NCBI GenBank assembly: GCA_902826865.1
Contig: CADEGN010000030.1
Span: 1 to 43,146, forward strand
DNA: 43,146 bases
Source: an uncultured Myxococcales bacterium
GTDB taxonomy: Bacteria; Myxococcota_A; Polyangia; Nannocystales; Nannocystaceae
Direction: 5' to 3'
Below, one piece after another: positions 7,477 through 17,220 of this stretch. Both the position numbers and the translations under genes were made by a program. Positions within the stretch are counted from its first letter, which is position 1. Each line of letters starts with the position of its first letter. The notes beneath the pieces are model-generated. The model saw only the letters and a program-made list of their open reading frames with translations, did not search any database and was not told the origin of the DNA.

Positions 7477-8562
7477 TCACGGCACGGTTCGCAGCAGGCT
7501 GCTGCGCTTCGGTCCGGTGGCACTGCGCACGCTGGCGGCGAGCGCAGCCTTTGCAGCGAGCTCCATGAACGCGGTCGCGATCGGCCCTTCGGCGTCGGCC
7601 TCGACGATGGGCCGGCCGACCTCACCGCCGTACGCGATCCGCGGGTCGAGCGGGATCCGCTGCAGCAGTTCCACGCCGAACTCGCGCGCGAGCCGCTCGC
7701 CGCCGCCCGCGCCGAAAATATCCTCGCTGTGGCCGCACGCGGGGCATCGGTAGTGGCTCATGTTCTCGGCGATCCCGAGCACCGGGACCTCGAGTTTCTC
7801 AAACATGTTGATCGCCTTGCGCACGTCGATCAGCGCCACTTCCTGTGGGGTCGTCACGATGATCGATCCCGTGATCGGGATCAACTGGCACAGCGAGAGC
7901 TGCGCGTCGCCGGTGCCCGGAGGAAGGTCGACGATGAGATAGTCGAGCTCGCCCCAACGCACGTCCTCGAGGAACTGCGTGAGGAGCTTGTGGATCATCG
8001 GACCGCGCCAGATCACCGCCTTGCCCGGCTCAACGAAGTACTCGACGCTCATCACCGGGATGCCGCGATACCGTGCCGGTGAGATCCCGCCACCCTCTGC
8101 GGTGGTCGCTTCGTGCTCGGTGACGCCGAGCATCTTTGGCACGCTCGGCCCGTAGATGTCTGCGTCCAGAATCCCAACTGCGGCGCCCAATCGGTGCAGC
8201 GCCATCGCCACATTGACGCTCACGGTGCTCTTGCCGACCCCGCCCTTGCCGGCGGCAATCGCGATGACGTTCTTGACGGTGGGCAGGCGGTTGAGGTCCG
8301 CGCGCGCCGGCTTATGGGGGACCCGAAGCTGCCAGCGGACGTCGATCGCGGCGAGATCGAGGTCGGCGAGCGCCAACTTGATGGCAGCCTCGACCGCGGC
8401 GGCGTGGGGATAACCCGGCGAGATCGCGTGGAGCACGAGCTCCACGCGGCGGTCCTGCTCGTGGAGTTCTGCCAGCTGTCCGCTCGCGACCAGCGTGTTC
8501 CCGGTGGCCGGATCCTTCACGGAGGCGAGCGCTGCGCGGATCTGTTCGGTGAGACTGCTCAT
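7477..8562 (-). CDS. Mrp/ApbC-type iron-sulfur carrier ATPase
   Basis: This is a P-loop ATPase of the Mrp/NBP35 family that carries Fe-S clusters to target enzymes in the cytosol. Residues 1-90 form the DUF59/MIP18-like domain. The deviant Walker A is GKGGVGKS at 105-112, followed by ILDADIYGPS (about 131-140), VDLPPGTGDA (211-220) and the cluster-binding CPAC at 273-276. Length (361 aa) is normal. I chose the ATG at 8562, which begins MSSLTEQIRAAL as in homologues; a longer frame to 8598 adds 12 residues. It is divergent from peptide deformylase with about 100 bp between them. Confidence 0.92.
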   Translation of the reverse strand: MSSLTEQIRAALASVKDPATGNTLVASGQLAELHEQDRRVELVLHAISPGYPHAAAVEAAIKLALADLDLAAIDVRWQLRVPHKPARADLNRLPTVKNVIAIAAGKGGVGKSTVSVNVAMALHRLGAAVGILDADIYGPSVPKMLGVTEHEATTAEGGGISPARYRGIPVMSVEYFVEPGKAVIWRGPMIHKLLTQFLEDVRWGELDYLIVDLPPGTGDAQLSLCQLIPITGSIIVTTPQEVALIDVRKAINMFEKLEVPVLGIAENMSHYRCPACGHSEDIFGAGGGERLAREFGVELLQRIPLDPRIAYGGEVGRPIVEADAEGPIATAFMELAAKAALAASVRSATGPKRSSLLRTVP

Positions 8563-8658
8563 GGTCAATCCGAGGGCTCGATGCCCGGGGCGGGACATGT
8601 AGCATCGCGCCGAACGCCGAGCTACCCTTACGTCAGCTTTCGGAGATCAACCCTCGCT

Positions 8659-9216
8659 ATGGCCGTGCTCGACGTCGTCAAGTATCCCGATCCGCGCCTG
8701 CGCGAAGAAACCCGTCCGGTCGAGGCCTTCGACGACGCGCTCGCCACGCTGGTCCGCGATCTCACCGACACGATGTTCGCGTTGGAAGGCGCAGGCATCG
8801 CCGCGATCCAGGTGGGCCGTTTCGAGAGGGTGTTTCTCATCGAGGCTCGAGTGGCGGGCCGTGGCGACGACGCGCCGGTTGTGTTCGTGAATCCAGAGAT
8901 CGTCGAGAGCGGTCGCGGGGTCTCGATCGGCGAAGAGGGCTGCCTGAGTTTTCCCGGCGTGTTCGTCGAGGTGAAGCGGCCCAAGTGGGTGAAAGTCCGG
9001 GCCCAGGATCAGCACGGACAGTATTTTGAGATCGAGGGAGACGGGCTTCTCGGGCGTGCGCTGCAGCACGAGTATGATCACCTCACCGGGCGGCTCCTCG
9101 TCGACATGGTGGGCATGGTCAAAAAGGAGATGATCAAGCGCAAGATGAAGCGCTGGCACTCCGAGCACGACGCGGACGACGACATGGGCGACGACGTCGC
9201 GCCGGTCGGTGTCTGA
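8659..9216 (+). CDS. def: Peptide deformylase
   Basis: It removes the N-formyl group from nascent proteins using a metal ion in the cytosol. All three family motifs are present: GAGIAAIQ at 44-51 (canonical GxGxAAxQ), EEGCLSFPG with metal ligand Cys 95, and QHEYDHLTG with His 137 and His 141 as ligands and Glu 138 as catalyst. The charged C-terminal tail (Lys-rich, then Asp-rich) is longer than in E. coli. The ATG at 8659 gives the normal start MAVLDVVKYPDPRL; the open frame continues upstream but is antisense to mrp. Its last 8 bp overlap the GTG start of the LTA-synthase-like gene, so the two are probably co-transcribed. Confidence 0.93.
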   Translation: MAVLDVVKYPDPRLREETRPVEAFDDALATLVRDLTDTMFALEGAGIAAIQVGRFERVFLIEARVAGRGDDAPVVFVNPEIVESGRGVSIGEEGCLSFPGVFVEVKRPKWVKVRAQDQHGQYFEIEGDGLLGRALQHEYDHLTGRLLVDMVGMVKKEMIKRKMKRWHSEHDADDDMGDDVAPVGV

Positions 9217-12200
9217 GCACGTTGCGCAGAACGGCCGACGGGGGGTCGTGCGTCGGCTGCACCTGATCGCGCTGTTCGCTTGGGTCGCGCTGTGGATCAG
9301 GTCGGCGCGAGCGGACGATGGCCTCGCGTTCGCGATCGCCGAGGAGAACACCCCGAGGCGGATGTGCCCCGGCGAGCGCACCTGGGTCGAGCTCGAGGTG
9401 GTCGACGATGGTCTGGCGATTTGGTCGGACGGTCAGCGCGATCGCATCGCCTACCACTGGCGCGATGCGACCGGAGAGGTCCGGATCAAGGAAGGGCGAC
9501 GCACAACGGTCGCGGGGCCGGTTCTTCCCGGTCAGCGCGTACGCCTACGCGCCCGGCTCGAGGCTCCGGAGACCCCCGGTGCGTGGACGCTGCAGTGGGC
9601 CATGGTGCGCGAACACGTATCGTGGTTTCCCGAGCCCGCGGGCGCTCGGATCGCCGTGGACGTGACCGGCGATGCGCCGACGTGGGGCTGGGCGATCGAT
9701 CTCAAAGATGATGCACCCCTTATCGGTGCTGCCGGCGATACCGTGGAGATACCGCTGACGCTGACCCATGTCGGCTGCGTCGCGTGGCGTGGCGAGCTTG
9801 GCGATGCGCTCAGCTACCACCTCTTCGACGGTGACGGGCGCCAGTTCGTGCGCGACGGTGTCCGGACGCCGTTGTCAGACACCGATCCCGGCGAACACGT
9901 CGACGTTCGCGCGGCCGTGCAATTGGCCGTGCCCCCGGGCACCTACACGCTCGCATTTGAGCCCTTGCGCGAGAACCTGCGCTGGTTTGGCCCGCCTGAA
10001 ACCGGCGCGGCGACCCGCCAAGTCGTGGTGGAGCGCGATCACCTGGCCTGGTCCGTGGTCTCAGCCGAGCCACTGCCGCGCGCGGGCTTTGCCGGGCAGG
10101 ACCTCAAGGCGCGCTGGGTTGTCCGCAACGAAGGCGACGAGCCGTGGTTGCCGGACCGCGATCGGTTCTCCTACCGCGTGTTCGACGAATTCGGGCAACC
10201 GACGCCGTCCGAGGGTGCCCGCACATCGCTCCCGCACGTTGTCGAGCCGGGGGAGACGGTCGAGCTGCTCGCGACCGTCAGGCTGCCCGAGCGTGGCGGT
10301 CGCTATCAGATCCGGTGGCAGCCGGTGCGGGAGCAAGTACGTTGGTTCGGCCCGGCCGAGGGGGACGTCGACGGCATGCGGGATGTCGATGTCATCGACG
10401 CCGGGCTGCCACAGTTTGCCTGGACCATCGAGTCCGACGACATCGGCCGACGATTGTGGGCGGCGCGCACTTCCGTGGCACGCGTGCGCGTTCGCAACGT
10501 GGGCGGTGATGTGTGGTCGCCGGCCGCGGGCGATCGCGTGTCAGTCCGCTGGCTCGACGCGGATGGCAACGACCTTGGCATCGAGGGCATGCGTAGCGAG
10601 TTGCCCCACGACGTCGCTCCTGGCGACGCAGTTGAGCTCGCCGTTCGGATCCACGCGCCCGGGTTTGTCGGTGACGCCGAACTCGAGCTTGCAATGGTGC
10701 GCGAGCACGTCACGTGGTTCCCGCCAGCGGTATCGGGTGGGCGCAGGCCGGTGCGTCTCGCTTGGTTCGGCGCCACGCTGACGGTCGCCGTCACGATCGC
10801 GATCGTCGGGTTGGCTGCGCTCGTTCGCTTGCACAAGGGTGCGAGGGTGGTCGCATTCGTCGCCCAGGCGTGGATTCCCGTGACCGCCGCGCTGGTGTTC
10901 GTCGCGCTGGGGGAGACGTTTGCGGACCTTGCAGGCATTGAACCCTGGGTCGGTGCCCACGTGATCGCGGTGAGCTCCGCCGCCTGGTGCGTATTGCCCC
11001 TCCTGCTGGTGCCCGTGCGGTGGCGCGCCGTCGCAGCCGCGCTCGTACTGGCGGTCGCCACCGCACTTGCGCTGGTCGACCTCGGATACATCGATTTCTT
11101 CGGGTCGATCGTCCCGTTGTCGGCTGTGGTCGCGGTTCACCACCTCGGTGACGCACACGCAACCGTGTTTTCACTGTGGCGGCCGGAGTACGGGTTGATG
11201 ATGATGCCGTTGATCCCGGCGATTGGGCTCGTCGCGCTCGCGCCACGACGCGCGCCCGGAGCAGCTAGCCGGGCCTGGACGGCCGTGGTCCTGGGGATGT
11301 TTGTCGCCGCAACGCCGACCTGGCTCGGGCTTCGCGATCTGGCGGCGAGCGGCTCGGCCACCCGCGTCTTCTCCGAGCGCGACAACGTGGGTCGCTTCGG
11401 GTTGTGGAACGCTCACTTCTTCGAGGCCCTGCGCGCGATTCGTCGCTGGCTGGGCTCAGACAAGTTGAGCACCGCCGATCTTCGGCGAGTTGCCGCAAGT
11501 ACAACGCGCGCCGCAGCTGCCCGGGCGCGACCGAGTTCCCACGCCGGTGTCGCTCGCGGCGCGAACCTGGTGGTGATTCAAGCCGAGGCGCTGCAGGCGT
11601 GGGCGGTCGACGCCGAGATCGGCGGTGAGCCGGTGATGCCGTTTCTGCGCGATCTCTCCGGGGCGGAGCTCTTCATCGACGTCGTCGACCAGACCGCCCA
11701 GGGCCGCACGTCGGACGCCGAGTATCTCGTGCTGCAGTCAAACCATCCCCTGCGGACCGGTGCGCTCGCGTTCCTGCGCGCCGACGACCGGTTCGACACC
11801 ATCGCGCATCGTCTGGCCGCCGCCGGGTACGCGACATTGTCGGCGCACCCGTACGCGCGCGGATTCTGGAATCGCGCGGTGGTTCACCGCGCCTACGGGT
11901 TCTCGACCTCCATGTTCCGCGAGGAGATCGGCGGTGGCGAACAGATCGGTTGGGGCTTGGCCGACCGCGAGTTTCTCGCGCGCATGGCCGATCGCCTCGC
12001 CGGCCTGCCGCGGCCGTTCTTTGCCTTCTTCATCACCCTCGGCTTGCACCACCCCTATGCCGACTTTCCCGCCGCGTTGGCCGAGCTCGACGTTGGGGCG
12101 CTCGAGGGGTCGCCGCTCGGCAACTACCTGCAGGGTGTACGCCACCTCGACGGCGCGCTCGCCGAGTTCTTCGCGCTCCTCGCGGCGCACAAACTCGCCG

Positions 12201-12697
12201 ATGACACGGTGGTGCTGATCTACGGCGATCACGTGACCGGCCTGCCGGAGACGCCAGCGCTGCTTGAGCTCGCCGGCATCCCCCATTGGGATCCGACCGT
12301 GCCTCTGCGTCTACATCGGGTGCCGGCGTTGCTCGTGATCCCCGGCGTCGTCGGTCGGCGACGCACGGAAACCGTCGGCCAGCTCGATCTCGGCCCGACC
12401 GTGCTTGACGTGCTCGGCGTTGCCTCGCCGCAATCGTTTGTCGGCGCTTCGGTCTTCGCGGACGGGGAGGCCGGGGCGCGCGAGGTCGCGCTTCCCGACG
12501 GTTCGGCGATCACCGGCGACCGCATGTGGATCGCCCGTGGCCGCGACACGCTGCCGGGTGGCTGCTTCGATCGTGCCGGGCACGGCCGCTCGGCCGAGGA
12601 CTGCGCCGAGCTTGCGGCGAGGATTGCGGAGGAGTTGTGGGCCTCTCGGGCTGTGCTCGATCACGACCTTTTCCTCGACCACGCCGAAGTCCAGTGA
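9209..12697 (+). CDS. LTA-synthase-like membrane phosphotransferase with four N-terminal Ig-like repeats
   Basis: This is a 1162-residue envelope protein. After a signal-like segment (16-36) come four repeats of about 120 aa, each closing with a REHVSWF-type motif (at about 135, 255, 375 and 499); they look like NBR1-type Ig domains. Residues 515-705 hold several membrane helices. Residues 785-1110 form an alkaline-phosphatase-superfamily domain close to LtaS: Glu 793, the nucleophile motif QGRTSDAEY with Thr 834, FWNR at 886-889, LHHPY and YGDH (Asp 1007, His 1008). LtaS-type enzymes transfer glycerol phosphate from phosphatidylglycerol; the related OpgB modifies periplasmic glucans. The substrate here is unknown, and a Gram-negative host has no lipoteichoic acid. 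It overlaps def by 8 bp. Confidence 0.85.
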   Translation: MSEHVAQNGRRGVVRRLHLIALFAWVALWIRSARADDGLAFAIAEENTPRRMCPGERTWVELEVVDDGLAIWSDGQRDRIAYHWRDATGEVRIKEGRRTTVAGPVLPGQRVRLRARLEAPETPGAWTLQWAMVREHVSWFPEPAGARIAVDVTGDAPTWGWAIDLKDDAPLIGAAGDTVEIPLTLTHVGCVAWRGELGDALSYHLFDGDGRQFVRDGVRTPLSDTDPGEHVDVRAAVQLAVPPGTYTLAFEPLRENLRWFGPPETGAATRQVVVERDHLAWSVVSAEPLPRAGFAGQDLKARWVVRNEGDEPWLPDRDRFSYRVFDEFGQPTPSEGARTSLPHVVEPGETVELLATVRLPERGGRYQIRWQPVREQVRWFGPAEGDVDGMRDVDVIDAGLPQFAWTIESDDIGRRLWAARTSVARVRVRNVGGDVWSPAAGDRVSVRWLDADGNDLGIEGMRSELPHDVAPGDAVELAVRIHAPGFVGDAELELAMVREHVTWFPPAVSGGRRPVRLAWFGATLTVAVTIAIVGLAALVRLHKGARVVAFVAQAWIPVTAALVFVALGETFADLAGIEPWVGAHVIAVSSAAWCVLPLLLVPVRWRAVAAALVLAVATALALVDLGYIDFFGSIVPLSAVVAVHHLGDAHATVFSLWRPEYGLMMMPLIPAIGLVALAPRRAPGAASRAWTAVVLGMFVAATPTWLGLRDLAASGSATRVFSERDNVGRFGLWNAHFFEALRAIRRWLGSDKLSTADLRRVAASTTRAAAARARPSSHAGVARGANLVVIQAEALQAWAVDAEIGGEPVMPFLRDLSGAELFIDVVDQTAQGRTSDAEYLVLQSNHPLRTGALAFLRADDRFDTIAHRLAAAGYATLSAHPYARGFWNRAVVHRAYGFSTSMFREEIGGGEQIGWGLADREFLARMADRLAGLPRPFFAFFITLGLHHPYADFPAALAELDVGALEGSPLGNYLQGVRHLDGALAEFFALLAAHKLADDTVVLIYGDHVTGLPETPALLELAGIPHWDPTVPLRLHRVPALLVIPGVVGRRRTETVGQLDLGPTVLDVLGVASPQSFVGASVFADGEAGAREVALPDGSAITGDRMWIARGRDTLPGGCFDRAGHGRSAEDCAELAARIAEELWASRAVLDHDLFLDHAEVQ

Positions 12698-12839
12698 ACC
12701 GGCTCACGCATGCGGGCAACGGCGACGGTGGGCGCCGCCCCCGGCGTGGTGCAAGCCCTCGCGTTTCGCCGATGGACCCCGATCCGAGCGGGTTATCGCT
12801 TGCGCATGGCCGCGTCGCCGGCGAGCCTGGGCCACGGGA

Positions 12840-14921
12840 ATGCTCCGGCCGCCACACCTGCCGCCCGCCCTTGTGATCGCCGCGCTCGTGCTGTGGGGTT
12901 GTCGCGATGGTGGCCGAGCGCCGACGCTCGAGGGCGTGGCCGACCAAGTCGCCGCCGTCGGCCAAGAGCTGGTGATCGATCTGCGGGCGTCCGATCCCGA
13001 CGGCGATGACCTCGAGTTCGATTTCGCCGCCGGGATCGAGGGTATCGAGAACGCGGCCTCGATCACCCGTCGTCCAGATGGGACGGCGGTGTTTCGCTGG
13101 ACGCCGCTGTCCGCCGACGTTGGCGAGTGGCGTTTCGATTTCTTGGTGAGCGATGGCCGCCACAGCGATTCCGTCACGGTAACGATTGATGTGCGGTTGA
13201 CCTTGGGCGAGGGGGCAGTGCCGGTATTCCGCGAGCCACTCGGCTCGGGAACAACGCTCGATCTCGCCTCGTCCGCGTGCTTGGACGTTCCGGTGGTGGT
13301 GGAGGATGAGGACGACACCGAGGTGGCGTTGGCGATGGCGCCCCCGGGGATCGCCGGTGCCAGCCTCGATCAGACAGGTGGGCTCGAGGGCACATGGAGC
13401 TGGTGTCCTAGCAAGGACCAGCTCCAAAGTGATCGCTACGCGCTCATTCTCACGGCCGCCGACGGCGAGCACGAGCCCACGCAGAAGAACTACCTCGTGG
13501 TCCTGCGTCAGACGGGCAAGCCGGATTGCCCGGGCGAGGCGCCGGTTATCGACCACACACCGAGCGATGTGGCATCGGTGCTCGACATCGAGGTCACGGC
13601 CGAGATCTCCGACGATGTCGGGCTCAAGCAAGCGCCACTGCTCTACTCGGGCTCGCAGGAGCCGCCCACGCCGATCGACTTCGGCGCGCTCGACGTTCAG
13701 GAGATGACCCTTGTGTCGGGTGACATGCGCGCTGGGAGCTGGCGTGCGACGCTTCCCAACCCTGTTGCCAGCGAACCTGAGGGAGCTAGCGCGACGATCT
13801 GGTACATCGTAAGTGCCGGCGACAACGATGATCCGGAGGGTGACTGCGACCACCTAACCGACGCGCCCGCGGGCGGAGCGTTCCGCATGGAGGTCACGAA
13901 TCCGGGCGGAACGGGCGGCGCAGGTCCGTGTGAGCCATGCTCCGCCGACAGCCAGTGCGGCGGCGCCGACGACCTCTGCCTCGCGCTCGGTGCGGATGCC
14001 GCCGGACACTGTGCGATCGCTTGCGACACCGACGCGGATTGCGACGCTGAGACGACTTGCACCCCGGCAGAGTCGGTCGACGGAACCTTGGCCAAGCAGT
14101 GCATCCCGGATTCAGGAACGTGCGACCCGCCCGATCCGGGATGCCGCGACGACGATCGCGAGGACAACGACGCGCTGGCCCAGGCGGCTGCTCAGCCGGT
14201 GCTCGATCCCGACCACTATACCGGGCTTGTGCTGTGCGAGGACGACGACGACTGGTATCGCTTGGTCGTCGATGCGGAGAGCACCGTGGGCGCGCTGGTG
14301 GAGGCTGGCGCTGACACCAACGTGAATCTCGGCCTTTACGATGGGACCGGCGACCCGTTGGATGTGGCGGAGACGGCCTCTTCGAGCGAAGTGGTCGAAG
14401 CCTGCGTAGGTCCAGGGACCTACTACCTGCGCGTCTACGCCTTTGGCAACGCCGACGAGACCTACGAGATGCTCGTCGAAAGCACACCCGACAGCTGCAT
14501 GTCGCAGTGCGTCGACGACGACCTCGAGCCCAACGACGACCTCGATCAGGCGACGATCGCCGCGGTGTTTCCCAGGAACTATGCCGTGAGCGATCGCATG
14601 ATCTGCGCCGACGATGACGATTGGTACGAGATCGAACTGTACACCGGGGAGACTGTCGTGGTCGACGCCACCTTCAACCACGACGGCCCGCAAGACGACC
14701 TCGATCTCCATTTCCATGATCCCGCCGGCGTCGATCTCACGCCGTGCAGCGAAGAGAACCCGAGCACGTGCACGCCTGAACAAGGCCAGGGCACCGCGAG
14801 CAACGAGCACTACGAGCGCATGATCACCGAGCCAGGATGTTCGCCCTGCAGCTTCTACGTGCGCGTTCACGGGTACGCGGGCGCGCAAAACGAATACGAC
14901 CTGGCGATCGCGCTCCAATAA
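12840..14921 (+). CDS. Secreted lipoprotein with Ig-like, Cys-rich and two PPC-type domains
   Basis: This is a predicted surface lipoprotein of about 693 aa. The N-terminus is short and hydrophobic with a lipobox (LVLWGC). Next is a cadherin/Ig-like domain with ASDPDGDDLEFDF and VSDGRHSD, then a second beta-rich region. A Cys-rich knot (CEPCSADSQC...CDTDADCDAETTC) follows, and then two repeats of the pre-peptidase C-terminal (PPC) type, each with an acidic E-DN or EPND motif followed by CEDDDDWYRL or CADDDDWYEI. PPC domains usually accompany secreted enzymes or bind carbohydrate; no catalytic domain is visible here. I chose the ATG at 12840 because it gives a proper lipoprotein signal; the open frame extends much further upstream but overlaps the previous gene. 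It lies downstream of the LTA-synthase-like gene, and the partner is unknown. Confidence 0.78.
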   Translation: MLRPPHLPPALVIAALVLWGCRDGGRAPTLEGVADQVAAVGQELVIDLRASDPDGDDLEFDFAAGIEGIENAASITRRPDGTAVFRWTPLSADVGEWRFDFLVSDGRHSDSVTVTIDVRLTLGEGAVPVFREPLGSGTTLDLASSACLDVPVVVEDEDDTEVALAMAPPGIAGASLDQTGGLEGTWSWCPSKDQLQSDRYALILTAADGEHEPTQKNYLVVLRQTGKPDCPGEAPVIDHTPSDVASVLDIEVTAEISDDVGLKQAPLLYSGSQEPPTPIDFGALDVQEMTLVSGDMRAGSWRATLPNPVASEPEGASATIWYIVSAGDNDDPEGDCDHLTDAPAGGAFRMEVTNPGGTGGAGPCEPCSADSQCGGADDLCLALGADAAGHCAIACDTDADCDAETTCTPAESVDGTLAKQCIPDSGTCDPPDPGCRDDDREDNDALAQAAAQPVLDPDHYTGLVLCEDDDDWYRLVVDAESTVGALVEAGADTNVNLGLYDGTGDPLDVAETASSSEVVEACVGPGTYYLRVYAFGNADETYEMLVESTPDSCMSQCVDDDLEPNDDLDQATIAAVFPRNYAVSDRMICADDDDWYEIELYTGETVVVDATFNHDGPQDDLDLHFHDPAGVDLTPCSEENPSTCTPEQGQGTASNEHYERMITEPGCSPCSFYVRVHGYAGAQNEYDLAIALQ

Positions 14922-14984
14922 CGGTCGCTCGTGGCGTGGTTGCGATGCTGCCGCAACGCCGGTGGTCGCGGTATCGTCCGCCGC

Positions 14985-16292
14985 ATGAACTGGATGCCCA
15001 AAACCCTCGGGCCATGCACGATCGATTCGCCACTGGGGCTCTCGAGCGCTGCCGGTGATGAGGTGCCCGACTATGTGGCCGACGACCGGCGCGTGCTCGT
15101 GACGGCGGAGATCACTGCGGGGGACAGGATCGATGAGCGGCAAGCGTTCGAGCGGGGTGGCCCGCGGGCGCGCATCTTCTTCGACCCGGGGCGGACGACG
15201 GCAGCCCTGCTTACCGCCGGCGGGTTGTGTCCGGGGATCAACAACGTGATCCGATCCCTCGTGTTGCAGCTGCACCACAAGTATGGGGTGGCTCGGATCC
15301 TCGGCTTTCGCTACGGGTTCGCCGGGCTCGATCCGGCGTCGGGTCTCCCGGTGGTCCCCCTTGAGCCCGACACAGTGGCGCACATTCATGGGCGCGGCGG
15401 AACGATGCTCGGAACCTCGCGCGGCCAGCGAGAGGTGGGCACGATGGTCGATACGCTGGTACGCGAAGGGGTTCACATTCTGTTCGTGATCGGCGGCGAT
15501 GGCTCGATGCGGGGGGCACACGCGATCGCCGAGGAAATCGCCCGACGCGGGCTCGACCTCGCGATCATCGGTGTGCCGAAGACCATCGACAACGACATCG
15601 CGTGGGTCGACAAGACGTTTGGCTTTGATACCGCAGTATCGGTGGCACGCAGTGCGATCGACGCCGCGCACACCGAGGCGTCCTCGGCGCTCGGGGGCAT
15701 CGGTCTGGTCCGCCTGATGGGGCGCGAAGCCGGGTTCATCGCAGCACATGCGACGCTCGCGAGTCGCGACGTCAACGCCTGCCTGGTGCCGGAGGTCCGC
15801 TTTACGCTCGACGGACCACGTGGGCTGCTCGCATACCTGGAATGGCGGCTTGTCCACCGCGGGCACGCGGTCGTCGTGGTCGCCGAGGGCTGTGGCCGGA
15901 TGCTTGTCGAGCGCGATCAGTCCCCGCGCGACCCATCGGGAAACCTCAAGCTCAGCGACGTGAGCCTCGACATCGGGCGTCATTTCGAGCAGCGGATCAA
16001 CGCCTACTTCCGCGATCGTAATGTTCCCGTCACCCTCAAGTACGTTGACCCGAGCTACATGGTTCGCGGCGTGCCGGCCAACGCGATGGATGCGATCTAC
16101 TGCGACGAACTCGCGCGGATGGCCGTGCACGCGGCGATGGCCGGCAAGACCGACATGATGGTCGGGCGCTGGCACGGTACGTTCACCAACGTGCCGCTCG
16201 CTCGCGTCGTCGCCGAGAAGCGACGCATCGATCCCGATCACGAGCTGTGGCTGGCGGTGACCGAAACGACCGGACAGCCTCAATTCGTTTGA
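14985..16292 (+). CDS. ATP-type 6-phosphofructokinase (plant/trypanosome-like group)
   Basis: It phosphorylates fructose 6-phosphate in glycolysis. Recognisable parts are TAGGLCPG at 77-84, RGGTMLGTSRG near 137, GGDGS at 170-174, VPKTIDNDI at 197-205 with catalytic Asp 202, and MGREAGF. The Gly in GGDGS favours ATP over pyrophosphate as phosphate donor, while the Lys of PKTIDND is shared with the PPi-type lineage. This combination is known from the long plant and trypanosomatid ATP enzymes. I chose the ATG at 14985. The 3' end of this gene has a decayed second copy about 12 kb downstream (28.1 kb). It ends about 20 bp from the convergent sigma-factor gene. Confidence 0.9.
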   Translation: MNWMPKTLGPCTIDSPLGLSSAAGDEVPDYVADDRRVLVTAEITAGDRIDERQAFERGGPRARIFFDPGRTTAALLTAGGLCPGINNVIRSLVLQLHHKYGVARILGFRYGFAGLDPASGLPVVPLEPDTVAHIHGRGGTMLGTSRGQREVGTMVDTLVREGVHILFVIGGDGSMRGAHAIAEEIARRGLDLAIIGVPKTIDNDIAWVDKTFGFDTAVSVARSAIDAAHTEASSALGGIGLVRLMGREAGFIAAHATLASRDVNACLVPEVRFTLDGPRGLLAYLEWRLVHRGHAVVVVAEGCGRMLVERDQSPRDPSGNLKLSDVSLDIGRHFEQRINAYFRDRNVPVTLKYVDPSYMVRGVPANAMDAIYCDELARMAVHAAMAGKTDMMVGRWHGTFTNVPLARVVAEKRRIDPDHELWLAVTETTGQPQFV

Positions 16293-16314
16293 CGGCGAGC
16301 AGGTGGGCGCCGGG

Positions 16315-17220
16315 TCAGGATTCGGCGTCGGGGGTCAACGCCCGCACCAGGCTCACGTCGAGTCGGCTGCGGATGAGCATCATGATGCTGTCGAGCTCCC
16401 GCGGGCCGATGGCCAGCCGCTGGGCCAGGATCGCGCGCGTGCCCACGACCAGCAGCTCGCGCGCAGCCGCGACCCTTCGCGCGACCGTGGCGTGGTGCAC
16501 GCCTTGGATCCGCGCCAGCTCGCGCACCGTGAGCCCGTGGACCACCGACTGGCGTAGCAACGTGCGGTCGGAGGCCGGCAGGGCGGCCACCGTTTCGAGG
16601 AACGCCTGGCGAAAGGCGTCGCGGTAGGTCCGCTTGAGGTGATCGAGCTCGGGGTCGTCAGGGCTCGGCTCGAACTCGAAGATGTCGTCGTCGGCTGCGG
16701 GCTGATCCGGCGGTGGCTTGTTGCGCGTCGCGTTGAGCGCGGTGCGCAGCGCGGTGACGCGCACCCACGCCCCGAGGTTGCCGTGCCCCGAGTAGCGCGC
16801 GATGGCCGGGCCGGTGGTGCCGTCGCCCACGAACAGTCGGTGGCGCAGCACCTGCAGGAAGTCGTCGGTGCCCATGGGTTGATCCCGCAAGCGCCGGAGG
16901 GCGCCGCGGATCTCCGGTGCGTAGGCCTGCTCGAAGGCGGCGATGGCTCGGCTGTCGCCGCGGCAGCACGCGCAGGCCAGCCACAGGTCGCCCGCGGCCG
17001 CGCGCGCCAGCTGATCCATCAGAGCTGGCTCGTCGGCGACGCGGGCAGCGACGTGAGTCACGAACACGGCGGTCGCCAGCTCGAGGTTTGGCCATGCCGT
17101 GCGCGCGCGCGCCACGAGTTGGTGCAACGCCTGGCGCAGGGACGTCTGCTCCGCCGGATCCGGATGGAGGTGAGGCGGCAAACCGGCGAGGAATGCCGCG
17201 ACGAGCCCGTCGTCGTTCAT
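16315..17220 (-). CDS. Sigma-70 family (ECF-like) RNA polymerase sigma factor
   Basis: This is a predicted alternative sigma factor of about 301 aa, longer than typical ECF factors because of an N-terminal helical extension (about 1-85). The region 2-like segment is around 95-170 (FEQAYAPEIRGALRRLRD, then a segment with ARYSGHGNLGAWVRVTA). Region 4 has a helix-turn-helix (HGLTVRELARIQGVHHATVARRV split over about 230-255). A Cys cluster (CACCRGD) sits before region 2. Its start codon overlaps the stop of the upstream kinase gene in an ATGA, so kinase and sigma factor are made together. Myxobacterial sigma factors paired with Ser/Thr kinases are known; phosphorylation control is a reasonable inference. 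Confidence 0.8.
   Translation of the reverse strand: MNDDGLVAAFLAGLPPHLHPDPAEQTSLRQALHQLVARARTAWPNLELATAVFVTHVAARVADEPALMDQLARAAAGDLWLACACCRGDSRAIAAFEQAYAPEIRGALRRLRDQPMGTDDFLQVLRHRLFVGDGTTGPAIARYSGHGNLGAWVRVTALRTALNATRNKPPPDQPAADDDIFEFEPSPDDPELDHLKRTYRDAFRQAFLETVAALPASDRTLLRQSVVHGLTVRELARIQGVHHATVARRVAAARELLVVGTRAILAQRLAIGPRELDSIMMLIRSRLDVSLVRALTPDAES

Noticed and set aside
8113..8658. Upstream extension of the peptide deformylase frame
   Set aside because: It is antisense to mrp and not needed; the family start is at the ATG 8659.
14112..16283. A 723-codon open frame on the minus strand
   Set aside because: It lies antisense to the end of the PPC lipoprotein and the whole phosphofructokinase gene, and its protein is Arg/His/Val-rich without any motif. 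It is a chance frame of GC-rich DNA.
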